A stretch of DNA of 64,000 bases from Opimibacter sp041746735 (GTDB lineage: Bacteria; Bacteroidota; Bacteroidia; Chitinophagales; Saprospiraceae). Each line of letters begins with the position of its first letter. The first letter of the stretch is position 1. Shown here one piece after another: positions 54,049 to 62,507 of the stretch. The stretch is from positions 62,001-126,000 of the forward strand of contig JBGTGP010000020.1 of the NCBI GenBank assembly GCA_041746735.1, in the 5' to 3' direction. Under the pieces are notes generated by a model that did no database searches, was not told the DNA's origin, and worked only from the letters and a program-made list of their open reading frames with translations. A program made the translations under genes and the position numbers.

Positions 54049-55587
54049 ATCATACATTATCCCGACTACGATACTATTGTCATAGGTTCCGGTGCCGGAG
54101 GACTCACAGCAGCGCTCGTCCTGGCACGGGCAGGACAAAGAGTGCTCGTATGCGAGCAGCACGAAGTACCAGGAGGCTGCCTCCACTCCTTTACCATGGA
54201 GGGCCATCGATTCAATACCGGCGTCCACTATATCGGTGAGTTGGGCGAAGGAGACCGGTTCGAACGACTGTATCGGCAGCTTGGGGTGCTGGAGGACGTA
54301 GAGTTTATCGAGATGCATCCGGACGGATATGACCACGTGGTGATTGGACACCAGCGATTTGATATCCCAAAAGGAAAGGAAGCCTATATGCAGCGCCTGA
54401 CTGAATCCTTTCCGAAAGAACACGCCGGGATTAAAAAGTTGTTTGCAAAAATAGAGCAGATCGATGAAGTCCTGAGATGTATGGTGCTCGATCAGTATGG
54501 GTCACTGGTCCATCATGTGACGACATGGCCCTGGCTCTTGCGGACAGGACGGGATTTAATACACGCCTATGTCAGAGACGAGATGTTGCGCGGCATTGTA
54601 CTGGCACAGGCAGGCAACCATGGTATGCCACCTGGCCAGGTCTCGGCAGCCGTTCAGGCCGGGATGATGAAACATTATTTCAACGGCGGTTATCACCCCA
54701 AAGGAGGTGGTATGGCCATCGCAAGAGCTTTCGTACGGGCATTGAAGAAGCACGGAGGTGTCATACGACTTTCTACACCTGTCCGAAATATTCGGACCAC
54801 CAGCAGAACGATTACAGGCGTAGAGCTGACGAATGGCGAATATATCACAGCACGACAAGTCATTAGCAATGCTGATCCCCACACCACCTTCTGCAGCCTG
54901 ATGATGGAGGATCAGATCCCATGGCGCTTGCGGCGTAAACTTGCGGGCACCTCATATTCGACCTCCTGCCTCAGTTTGTATCTGGTGCTGGATACAGACC
55001 TCCGGGTCTGGGGACTGGACTCAGGCAATTACTGGATCTATGACAGCCCCGATATGGATCTGCATTACAGCAAGGCTATCACCGATCACAATGTGTATCA
55101 TCCACCCTCGGTTTTGTTTGTGACCGCCACGATGCTCAAAGATCCTTCCAAGCGGGATAAGCAAAGGCATCAATTGGAGGTGTTTACGCTGGTGGGCTAT
55201 GATGCGTTTGCCAAGTGGGCTCATACACCACAGGGCGATCGCGGCGAAGCGTATCTGCAGCTAAAGGAAGCAATCACAGAACGGATGTTGCAGTCAGTAG
55301 ACCGCCGGTTTCCGGGACTCGCAGCCAGGGTCGTGTGGAAAGATCTGGGCACACCTCTGAGTAATTGCCATTATATCCGCGCTCACCGGGGAAATATGTA
55401 CGGTACGGCAAAAAGTGTAATGCAATCAGGTCCTTTGGGCTTTGCTACCCGAACCCCGTTTAAAAATCTGTACTTGTGCGGGGCAAGTACGATGGGGCAT
55501 GGTGTCGCTCATGCATCCGCTACTGGTCTGACGGCAGCAGCGAAGGTGCTGAAGTGCCCGGTGGCGTCGCTTTGGCCGGACAGGTAG
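54049..55587 (+). CDS. FAD-dependent oxidoreductase, phytoene dehydrogenase/retinol saturase-like, without a normal start codon
   Basis: About 512 codons. The FAD motif YDTIVIGSGAGGLTAALVLARAG, the following VPGGCLHSFTMEGHRFNTGVHYIGELG, and a C-terminal LYLCGASTMGHGVAHASATG match the phytoene desaturase/retinol 13,14-reductase family, which reduces or oxidises isoprenoid chains. The frame is open from 54049, after a TAG at 54046, but holds no ATG, GTG or TTG before the FAD motif. The first usable one, a GTG at 54142, would delete that motif. So the start is non-canonical (ATC/ATA), or an upstream frameshift has removed it. I annotate the full frame. Confidence 0.75.
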   Translation: MIHYPDYDTIVIGSGAGGLTAALVLARAGQRVLVCEQHEVPGGCLHSFTMEGHRFNTGVHYIGELGEGDRFERLYRQLGVLEDVEFIEMHPDGYDHVVIGHQRFDIPKGKEAYMQRLTESFPKEHAGIKKLFAKIEQIDEVLRCMVLDQYGSLVHHVTTWPWLLRTGRDLIHAYVRDEMLRGIVLAQAGNHGMPPGQVSAAVQAGMMKHYFNGGYHPKGGGMAIARAFVRALKKHGGVIRLSTPVRNIRTTSRTITGVELTNGEYITARQVISNADPHTTFCSLMMEDQIPWRLRRKLAGTSYSTSCLSLYLVLDTDLRVWGLDSGNYWIYDSPDMDLHYSKAITDHNVYHPPSVLFVTATMLKDPSKRDKQRHQLEVFTLVGYDAFAKWAHTPQGDRGEAYLQLKEAITERMLQSVDRRFPGLAARVVWKDLGTPLSNCHYIRAHRGNMYGTAKSVMQSGPLGFATRTPFKNLYLCGASTMGHGVAHASATGLTAAAKVLKCPVASLWPDR

Positions 55588-55596
55588 ATGAAGTTC

Positions 55597-55740
55597 AGCC
55601 AAAAGACTTATTTTTATGAAAATGGCGATACGGCACCTCAGGGAATGCCGGGCTAAGATTTATACAACCAGAAAATATTCTGTAACAGGGTGAGGTTTGA
55701 GGGGATAGGGTGGGATAGATTGTTGCATGAACTTCCATTA
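55597..55740 (+). repeat. Dispersed repeat, copy B
   Basis: Diverged second copy of the element at 52751-52897. It begins 10 bp after the oxidoreductase stop and ends shortly before the cupin gene. No protein is convincingly encoded here. Confidence 0.6.
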
Positions 55741-55770
55741 CCAAAAGGTAAACCATTTAGACAAAAGCTA

Positions 55771-56400
55771 ATGACAACCATCTTTATCATCCTGACCATC
55801 TTATTACTTCCTGTTCTGTATAATATGTTGTTTCCATTACAACCACCACGTCTTGACGGGTATTTCAAAGCAGGACAAATCTTTAGCAGTAATATGGAAG
55901 GCGTAACCCAAACCATCATCAAACAGAATGGTGACAAAGTGTATAGTGAGGTGACACTTTCTCCAGGGTCAGCAGGACCACCCGAACATCTGCACATCAG
56001 CTTTGACGAGAGTGCCACGATAACCAAGGGGACGTTAACAGTAAAGCTGAACAATGAAGTGACAGAGATGGGTGCAGGTAGCAGGATATATTTTCCAAGA
56101 GGACAATATCATGCCTTTTCTAACAAGACCAACTCAGATGTTGTACTCTCCTGCGATCATGACAGTGATTACCTGCCGGTGAGTTTTGCCTACACGCTTT
56201 CACAATTTTATCCGCTGATGGACAGCAGGTCAAAGTTTAAAACGATTCATTTGATTTTCAAGATGTCAATGTTTGGCGAGTTGTTTGACAGCTATTTGGT
56301 GGAGGTACCCATACCGGTCCAAAAAGCAATCAAAATGATAGTAAGACCCTATGCTAGAGTTTTGGGTTATAAGCTTTACGACAGCAATTCAAAACCATAA
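55771..56400 (+). CDS. Membrane-anchored cupin-domain protein
   Basis: 209 aa from the ATG at 55771 (MTTIFIILTILLLPVLYNM), which starts one transmembrane helix. A cupin domain follows (about 45-135) with GPPEHLHISFDESATITKG (His and Glu of the metal site) and FPRGQYHAFSNKT. The C-terminal third is unlike known cupins. An upstream in-frame start at 55690 would include repeat B sequence, so I prefer 55771. Ligand unknown; the domain would lie on the far side of the membrane if the helix is an anchor. Confidence 0.78.
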   Translation: MTTIFIILTILLLPVLYNMLFPLQPPRLDGYFKAGQIFSSNMEGVTQTIIKQNGDKVYSEVTLSPGSAGPPEHLHISFDESATITKGTLTVKLNNEVTEMGAGSRIYFPRGQYHAFSNKTNSDVVLSCDHDSDYLPVSFAYTLSQFYPLMDSRSKFKTIHLIFKMSMFGELFDSYLVEVPIPVQKAIKMIVRPYARVLGYKLYDSNSKP

Positions 56401-56441
56401 TAAAGTATATAATGTATTGCTTAATCTTCTAATTTCACATT

Positions 56442-57707
56442 ATGAGCAACTTTAAGTATGCCGCTATTAACGAAGCTCCGATTTATGAATCGGTAAAAAA
56501 TAACAAAGGACAAAAGCCTGTGAACAAGATTCTCATGGGAACCTATGTTCGTGTTCTTGAAAGTGCCGGAGATTGGTACAAGATCGTCACCGCCGGTACA
56601 CCTATGCCCGGGGCGTGGATGCATAAGGATACCCTGACAGACAACATGGGACTCAAAGTCTTCTTTTTAGATGTAGGGCAGGGGGATGGCGTCCTGTTGG
56701 AAATAGGCAAGTACAAGATTCTGATCGATGCCGGGCCGGACAGTAGCATGTTTAATTACTTAACGAAGTGGCAGTATAAGTATCTATTGACAGCGAATAA
56801 GCCGGTACATATTGATTATTTAATCGTGAGCCATTTTGACAAGGACCATTACAATGGATTTACCAAAATACTTGAGCATCCGGGATTTACCTTTGGGACG
56901 ATCTGTCATCCGGGTATATTGAAGTTTGCCGGCGGTCATCCCTACGCGACCGGGTTAGGCAATACGGTTAAGAACGGTACAGATACGATCCTTACTCAGG
57001 TTTTCAATAACTTAACCACTACAAATAGTGCTGTACCTTTTAATAGCTACATCACGCCTTTCATAGCGAAGCTGCAGACTGCATTCGGTGAAGGAAGGGT
57101 GGGAAAGGCACGACGTTATGAAGCAGGTGAGGTTATTCTTAAGAAAAAGATAGAAGGTCAGGATTTTACGTTGGAAGTACTAGGTCCTTTCACGGAAAAG
57201 GTTGGAAATAAAAAGGGGTTTCTGTATTGGAAAGATGATGGCAAAACGATTAATGGGCACAGTCTGGTCATTAAGGCTACCTATGGATCCCGGACCTTTT
57301 TGTTAGGCGGAGATCTGAATACTTATTCACAGAATTACCTGATCAGTAAGTATCCGGACCAGAACCCGTTTGAAGTAGATGTCGCCAAATCCTGCCACCA
57401 TGGGTCTTCTGAGTTTACTGAAAAGTTTATGAAGATGATTAATCCTTATGCCACAGTCATTTCTTCAGGAGATAATGAATCACATTCACATCCAAGAGCT
57501 GATGCCATAGGTTGTGCGGGTAAATATTCTAAAAGCAAGCGACCTCTGGTGTACTCCACGGAGCTCGCCCGGTCTACCAATTTGAAGAAGAATGAGATTT
57601 TGTTTGGACTGATCAATATGCGTTGTAATGGCACGGATATCTACATGAGTCAGATGAAGGAAGCAAGAAACAGTTATGATATCTGGGATTCGTACGAAGT
57701 AAAGTAG
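56442..57707 (+). CDS. SH3-like domain fused to a ComEC-type metallo-beta-lactamase fold
   Basis: 421 aa with no signal peptide. The N-terminus (about 1-65) resembles a bacterial SH3 domain (IYESVKNNKGQKPVNKILMG, then YVRVLESAGDWYKIVT), followed by an MBL fold that begins LKVFFLDVGQGDGVLLEIG, the signature of the C-terminal ComEC hydrolase. Metal ligands are visible in IVSHFDKDHYNGF (HxDxDH type), a Gly-Gly-Asp loop in FLLGGDLNTYSQ, and SCHHGSSEF. Stand-alone ComEC-like hydrolases of unknown substrate exist; no ComEC membrane channel is attached or adjacent. It may be a nuclease or phosphodiesterase; that is inference. Confidence 0.82.
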   Translation: MSNFKYAAINEAPIYESVKNNKGQKPVNKILMGTYVRVLESAGDWYKIVTAGTPMPGAWMHKDTLTDNMGLKVFFLDVGQGDGVLLEIGKYKILIDAGPDSSMFNYLTKWQYKYLLTANKPVHIDYLIVSHFDKDHYNGFTKILEHPGFTFGTICHPGILKFAGGHPYATGLGNTVKNGTDTILTQVFNNLTTTNSAVPFNSYITPFIAKLQTAFGEGRVGKARRYEAGEVILKKKIEGQDFTLEVLGPFTEKVGNKKGFLYWKDDGKTINGHSLVIKATYGSRTFLLGGDLNTYSQNYLISKYPDQNPFEVDVAKSCHHGSSEFTEKFMKMINPYATVISSGDNESHSHPRADAIGCAGKYSKSKRPLVYSTELARSTNLKKNEILFGLINMRCNGTDIYMSQMKEARNSYDIWDSYEVK

Positions 57708-58040
57708 GAAAACTATCGTACTAAATATTTCAATTCTTTAATCTTTGTTACTTTTTCCGTGAAAAGTAACCAAACTTCAACTGCACACGCGCATCCATGT
57801 GCTACAGCTCAGTAACCAAAATAGTCTTCCAAAGAATTCGCTAATTTTGTTTCTTTCATTTGGTTGTTTGGTTGGGACGATATTTAGCTGATCAATCAAT
57901 TTGCTATGAATTTTTTGACGAGGATGAAAGACAACACAAGGGATGAAAGGAAAACCTAAAATTTTATCAGCTAAATTGCAAAGACGGATGTTTCGTGGTA
58001 CTAATACAGTGAAGTGCTAAATCCAAGTTCTATGGTTGTG
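57708..58040. repeat. Gap with dispersed AAAAGTAACCAAA repeat
   Basis: 57747-57878 contains CTTTTTCCGTGAAAAGTAAC, CCAAAGAATTCGCTAATTTT and TTTGGTTGTTTGGTT. The same order of elements occurs at 61991-62083 (CACTTTTTGCATCGCCCAAA, AACTCGCTCATCATGGTTAC, TTTGGTTGTTTGGTT). A reverse-complement fragment of the 58-bp repeat, ending GCTACAGCTCAGTAACC, is nested at 57791-57817. The rest of the gap shows nothing identifiable. Confidence 0.7.
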
Positions 58041-59237
58041 ATGAAGTTCAGTACTTGTTATGGGAGGATAGCCCTTCTCTACCCAATCCTTGCTGTCCTC
58101 TTTGGGACAAACCCGATTTTGTCTCAGTCCGAAACAGGGGACTTGAAGCGAGAAGTGCTCCAAGTCATGGACAGTCTCCTTCTCGCAAGTCCGGCTTTAT
58201 CATACAAGGCAATGATGCTGTTTAAAGGCATGGGGGAGGATACGTATGAAGAAAGACATTTCTCAGTAGCGCTTAAGTGGAATGAGAACAATCCCTTGCA
58301 TGCGTATGATTTTGAAGTGCGGGAAACATTGCCTAACGGCGAGTGGTATAGTATTATTTCACTTGACACGTTGGTGTATGTTGTATACACCGGAACAAAG
58401 GGCATGGGTGTCAGCAACGCTCCAGCTTATATCAACAAGGGCAGTTACATTGAGACACTTTGGGAATATTTTATTTTACCTGCCGTTTATGCACCATTCT
58501 TATATCCGACCTCAGATGGGCTCAAGGTAGAGGATGTAGGTAGTGTGTATTATTTGCATCGCAGTATATCGGATAGAGCATCCCGTGAAATTTGGATAGA
58601 TAAAACTACACGACTACCACAAAAGTATATCGATGTAAACCGGAGTAGAGAACTTGACCTGAGCCAGGAGATGGAAGTAGCGTTTTACTTTGACACTTTG
58701 TGTCATACTTTACCTGACGATATGTTGTCACCTGGTTATTATACTTCGCTCGGTTATACTCAACGGTTTGATTTTGAGGAGATCGATATTCAAATAGAAA
58801 CCGTCTCTGGTCTTTCTGATGTTGCACAGAAGTTGTTGTTAAGTTATGCCTTTGTAAATGGAGAAAACGATACAATTCGGTTGACAGGAATGACATCAAG
58901 GTATATTGTTCTCGATTTTTGGTATGCATCCTGTTTGCCCTGTCTTAGAGCTATGCCCGCATTACGTGATATGGCAGAAAAGTTTTCCCGTGAGGATGTA
59001 GTAGTGGCAGGAATCAATTGCTTTAACGCCGACATTCGGCATTCTTTAACCTCAAAGTTCCGTGACAAGAATATTGACTTTCCTTTGCTTTTTGGTTCCC
59101 GCGATCTGGTACAGCATCTTGGTATCAATAGCTTCCCTACATACCTGTTGATAACACCAGAACGGGAGATTGAATTTTTATTTGGAGGCGTAGCGGAAGT
59201 TGAGCAAGCACTTATGCGTTTGCTGGGCAAGGAGTAG
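58041..59237 (+). CDS. TlpA/ResA-like thioredoxin-fold protein with a long N-terminal domain
   Basis: 398 aa from the ATG at 58041 (an ATG at 58032 is also possible). A signal peptide (FSTCYGRIALLYPILAVLFG) is followed by an N-terminal domain of about 240 residues resembling the DUF4369-like/outer-membrane lipoprotein-sorting fold, and a C-terminal thioredoxin fold with IVLDFWYASCLPCLRAMPAL (CLPC) and GINSFPTYLLITPEREIEF (cis-Pro). It should work in the periplasm, reducing or isomerising disulfides. Such two-domain TlpA proteins are common in Bacteroidota; the partner is unknown. Confidence 0.82.
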   Translation: MKFSTCYGRIALLYPILAVLFGTNPILSQSETGDLKREVLQVMDSLLLASPALSYKAMMLFKGMGEDTYEERHFSVALKWNENNPLHAYDFEVRETLPNGEWYSIISLDTLVYVVYTGTKGMGVSNAPAYINKGSYIETLWEYFILPAVYAPFLYPTSDGLKVEDVGSVYYLHRSISDRASREIWIDKTTRLPQKYIDVNRSRELDLSQEMEVAFYFDTLCHTLPDDMLSPGYYTSLGYTQRFDFEEIDIQIETVSGLSDVAQKLLLSYAFVNGENDTIRLTGMTSRYIVLDFWYASCLPCLRAMPALRDMAEKFSREDVVVAGINCFNADIRHSLTSKFRDKNIDFPLLFGSRDLVQHLGINSFPTYLLITPEREIEFLFGGVAEVEQALMRLLGKE

Positions 59238-59337
59238 GCTCATGCGATCATTGCTGGCACGCTTGTTTGTGTTTCACTTTTCTGCTTCTTTTATGAGATG
59301 CCAGTCGGAGCGCAGCGGAGATTCCGACTCACTCACT

Positions 59338-59400
59338 ACTCACTACGGTTGCTGAGCTGTAGCACGAGGATGTGTCAAGCGGGTCGAAGCACACCTCTCA
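59338..59400. repeat. Third copy of the 58-bp dispersed repeat
   Basis: Contains ACGGTTGCTGAGCTGTAGCA, CGAGGATGTGTCAAGCGGGT and CGAAGCAC, nearly identical to the units at 41407-41522. It lies in the short region between the TlpA-like gene and mnmA. Confidence 0.85.
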
Positions 59401-59439
59401 CCCCTCTAATCCCCCAGCTTCCCATCTCCCGGAATCCCC

Positions 59440-59447
59440 TACCTTTG
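59440..59447 (+). promoter_or_regulatory. -7 box of mnmA
   Basis: TACCTTTG at 59440-59447 matches TAnnTTTG and ends nine bases before the ATG at 59457, so the leader would be only a few bases. I see no convincing -33 element. Confidence 0.45.
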
Positions 59448-59456
59448 CTCCTTCGC

Positions 59457-60560
59457 ATGAGCACAAAAGGCAGGATATTGGTCGCCATGAGCGGAGGCAT
59501 CGACTCCACAGTCACCGCTATGCTCCTCCAGGAGCAAGGCTACGAGATCATCGGCATCACCATGAAGACATGGGACTATGCCACCAGCGGCGGCGACCGG
59601 AAAGAAACCGGATGCTGCAGCCTCGATAGTATCAATGACGCCCGCCAGGTCGCCGTCGACAAAGGATTCCATCATTTTATCGTCGATATCCGCGAAGAGT
59701 TTGGCGACTATGTCATCGACAATTTTGTGGAAGAATACCTCTCCGGCCGCACCCCCAATCCCTGTGTCCTCTGCAACACCCATATCAAATGGGAAGCTCT
59801 CCTCAAGCGCGCCGACGCTCTGGGATGTGATTATATCGCCACCGGACATTATGCCCGTATCGGCCAACACCGGGACCGATACTTCATCCAGCGCGCAGTG
59901 GATCTCAACAAAGACCAATCCTATGTCCTGTGGGGCCTGAGTCAGGAATGCCTCCGCCGCAGCCTCTTCCCCCTCGGCGGCATGACCAAACCCGAAGTGC
60001 GACAGCTTGCCGCGGATTATGGCTATATCGACCTGTCCAACAAACCGGAAAGCTATGAGATCTGCTTCGTCCCGGACAATGACTACCGCGGCTTCCTCAA
60101 ACGCCGCATACCCGATCTGGCCGGCAAAGTCGACGGCGGTACCTATATCAACCGCGAAGGCAAGGTCCTCGGGCGTCATCACGGGTATCCATTCTATACC
60201 GTAGGTCAGCGCAAAGGGCTTGGCGTGACATTTACCGAGCCGATGTTTGTCTCCGAGATCATCCCGGAGACCAACACCATCGTCCTCGGCCGCGAAGACG
60301 AACTGATCCGCAACCGCATGGTGGTAGGTGGTGTCAATCTGCTGAAGTACGATACACTACCGGAAGGGATCGAAGCGCTCACCAAGATCCGCTACCGGGA
60401 TCCCGGGACGATGAGTGAGTTGCACTCATTGCCCGACGGTCGCATCGAAGTATCTTTTCTGGCCAATGTCAAAGGCATAGCTCCGGGCCAGTCCGCCGTT
60501 TTTTATGAAGGCGAAGACGTAATCGGCGGCGGTATCATCCAGGGGAGCTCCAAAATCTGA
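59457..60560 (+). CDS. mnmA: tRNA-specific 2-thiouridylase
   Basis: 367 aa. It thiolates uridine 34 of tRNA(Lys, Glu, Gln), with ATP and a sulfur carrier. Visible: the PP-loop RILVAMSGGIDSTVTAMLL, the first catalytic Cys in NPCVLCNTHIKW, the second in SYEICFVPDNDYRGFL, and the substrate-binding GHYARIG. The ATG at 59457 fits the family N-terminus; a longer frame upstream reads through the repeat region. It precedes a lipoprotein gene and rimM, an RNA-modification/ribosome-maturation cluster. Confidence 0.96.
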   Translation: MSTKGRILVAMSGGIDSTVTAMLLQEQGYEIIGITMKTWDYATSGGDRKETGCCSLDSINDARQVAVDKGFHHFIVDIREEFGDYVIDNFVEEYLSGRTPNPCVLCNTHIKWEALLKRADALGCDYIATGHYARIGQHRDRYFIQRAVDLNKDQSYVLWGLSQECLRRSLFPLGGMTKPEVRQLAADYGYIDLSNKPESYEICFVPDNDYRGFLKRRIPDLAGKVDGGTYINREGKVLGRHHGYPFYTVGQRKGLGVTFTEPMFVSEIIPETNTIVLGREDELIRNRMVVGGVNLLKYDTLPEGIEALTKIRYRDPGTMSELHSLPDGRIEVSFLANVKGIAPGQSAVFYEGEDVIGGGIIQGSSKI

Positions 60561-60566
60561 CCGACC

Positions 60567-61334
60567 ATGAAAACTTTTTTTCCCGCCTTAGCCCTCTGTT
60601 TGCTCTTCCTGACCGGCTGCCAGCCTGAGAGCCAGGTACGGCCCTACGTCCAGGACAGCGAAGATTACTACCCCCTGACCATCGGCCACTTCGTCGAGTA
60701 TCAGGTGGATTCGATTGTGCTGGACGATGCCCCGGGAGGGAATACCCGGGATACCGTCCGCTTTCAACTCCGCGAAGAGATCAATGGGTTCGATATCGGC
60801 CCCTTTGGCGATACGGTGTATCATGTCCGTCGCTTCAGACGCCCCCATGAACACGAAGACTGGTCGCTGCGGGCCATCTGGACGACCCACATTCGTGACA
60901 ATAAGGTCCTCCGCACCGAAGAGAATCTCACATTTCACAAGATGACCTTGCCGCTCTATCCCGGTCAGCGATGGGTACCGACGTCCTATATTCCATTTCA
61001 GACAGTCGTGCGTATAGGGACGGAGTTTCTGGAGATGTATCAGTACTGGCAGTCGCGCATACTGGGCATCGATGAGAGTGGTATGATCGGTGATTTTCAG
61101 TTTCCCCCCGGCCACCTTATGCGCATCAGCGTCGTCGACGAAGATGATGATCTCAACCGGCGGTTCGTCCACGAAGTCTATGCACGCGGTATTGGCCTCG
61201 TGTCCCGCACGGATACGATCCTGGATAGTCGCTGTATCCAACTCGGAGACTTTACCCCCTGCCTCGACAAGCCCTGGCTCGTCCATGCCTCAAAAGGGTA
61301 TATCCTCTCTCAGACCCTCATATCCCATCACTGA
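60567..61334 (+). CDS. Lipoprotein of unknown function
   Basis: 255 aa. The signal peptide MKTFFPALALCLLFLTGC ends in the lipobox LTGC (Cys18). The mature part contains YYPLTIGHFVEYQVDSIVLD, LRTEENLTFHKMTLPLYPGQ and ARGIGLVSRTDTILD, an arrangement seen in Bacteroidota lipoproteins of no known function. It lies 6 bp after mnmA and 1 bp before rimM, so it is part of that operon. Confidence 0.75.
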   Translation: MKTFFPALALCLLFLTGCQPESQVRPYVQDSEDYYPLTIGHFVEYQVDSIVLDDAPGGNTRDTVRFQLREEINGFDIGPFGDTVYHVRRFRRPHEHEDWSLRAIWTTHIRDNKVLRTEENLTFHKMTLPLYPGQRWVPTSYIPFQTVVRIGTEFLEMYQYWQSRILGIDESGMIGDFQFPPGHLMRISVVDEDDDLNRRFVHEVYARGIGLVSRTDTILDSRCIQLGDFTPCLDKPWLVHASKGYILSQTLISHH

Positions 61335-61335
61335 T

Positions 61336-61863
61336 ATGCCTTTTCCATCCGTTCAGGCGTATTTTATCGTAGGTAAAACACTCAGGTCTCACAGCACAGC
61401 CGGGCAGCTCCGTGTCGCAGTGGAAGATCGCCTCAAGGGTTATCTGAAGAAAGGCCGTTATATTTTTTTCAATCACGACGGCTCGCATGTCCCATACCGG
61501 ATCACAGGTTTTGAGGATGATGTACATACCCTGATCACCCTCGAGGATGTGAAGGGCAAGCAGGCATCGGATCGTCTCGCCGGCCAGCAGATCCGCATTC
61601 CACTCGATGAGGTGCAGGAACGCCACCTCCTCTCACCGGCCAACCTGACCGAAGAATGGGAGGGCTATACGATCGTGGACAATGCCTCTTCCCGTCAGTT
61701 TATACTCCAGCGCACAGAGCAGTTTCCGCAACAGATGATGGCCGTAGTCCTGCATGAGGACCGTGAGGTGCTCATTCCACTGCACGAACTACTGATCACC
61801 GGGATCGACCGCCAACAGAAAATCATCCGGATGGATATTCCGGAGGGATTGCTGGAGCTTTGA
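61336..61863 (+). CDS. rimM: 16S rRNA processing factor RimM
   Basis: 175 aa. It assists maturation of the 30S head. N-terminal RimM domain: AYFIVGKTLRSHSTAGQLRV; linker RYIFFNHDGSHVPYRITGF; C-terminal PRC barrel: MMAVVLHEDREVLIPLHELL and IDRQQKIIRMDIPEGLLEL. The ATG at 61336 (MPFPSVQAYFIVGK) is the real start; a longer in-frame extension overlaps the preceding lipoprotein gene in another frame. Confidence 0.9.
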   Translation: MPFPSVQAYFIVGKTLRSHSTAGQLRVAVEDRLKGYLKKGRYIFFNHDGSHVPYRITGFEDDVHTLITLEDVKGKQASDRLAGQQIRIPLDEVQERHLLSPANLTEEWEGYTIVDNASSRQFILQRTEQFPQQMMAVVLHEDREVLIPLHELLITGIDRQQKIIRMDIPEGLLEL

Positions 61864-62507
61864 GGAGGGTAGGAATTGGAGAAACCAATTCCTACTACAT
61901 CTTGCTGCTGCTCATGCTTGTGCTATAGCTCAGTAGCCTGGCTCGGGAGCTTCCGTTGGAAGGAGTATGATCTGACTTCGTCAGGGGGGTGTCACTTTTT
62001 GCATCGCCCAAAAAGTAACCAAAAACGCTAGTCGTCCAAAAAACTCGCTCATCATGGTTACTTGCGTTTGGTTGTTTGGTTAGGCCTTTTACGCCATGTC
62101 GTGCATTGCTTCCTGTTTCTTGATACAGATTCTTATTTACGAGTCTTGTTGTGCCAGGAAACAGGTCATCTGGTTGCTCAGACAATTTTGGCCGACAGAG
62201 GCTACAACTCCCCGAGGTGATTTTTTTAATTGCGTGTTGGTGCGGGTAAGGTTGCGTTGAGAACGCCTTGGCGTTCAATGTCCGGTTGTTGGAGCCAACT
62301 TCAACAACAACAAATCATACTGAATCACCCTGCATCAAGGGAAAACCAGCATGAGCTGCTGTTGCAGGAGTTCGCTCCTGTCAACCTATATCATGAGGGC
62401 ACAATAAACTCTAAACTCCTAAACTCCTAAACTCCTAAACTCCTCAACCTCTCAACCTCTCAACCTCTCAACCTCTCAACTTCTCAACTCCTCAACCCCT
62501 AACCCAC
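61864..62507. repeat. Repeat-filled gap between rimM and the asparaginase gene
   Basis: In order it contains a reverse-complement fragment of the 58-bp repeat (61911-61937), a second copy of the AAAAGTAACCAAA element (61991-62083), two hairpins related to 39681-39704 (about 62284-62312 and 62367-62389), and a microsatellite of AACTCCTA and CAACCTCT units (62406-62500), the inverse of 45447-45515. No protein or RNA gene is recognised. Confidence 0.8.

Noticed and set aside
54142..54144. GTG at 54142 as start of the FAD oxidoreductase
   Set aside because: It would remove the Gly-x-Gly-x-x-Gly FAD motif that is intact in frame just upstream.
59439..60182. Minus-strand frame of about 247 codons across mnmA
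   Set aside because: Antisense shadow of the conserved mnmA gene; it has no recognisable domain.
60588..61286. Minus-strand frame of about 232 codons across the lipoprotein gene
   Set aside because: The plus strand has a signal peptide, a lipobox and operon spacing; the minus frame has no supporting feature.
62406..62500. CRISPR-like short repeats
   Set aside because: Units are 8-10 bp and contiguous, so this is a microsatellite.
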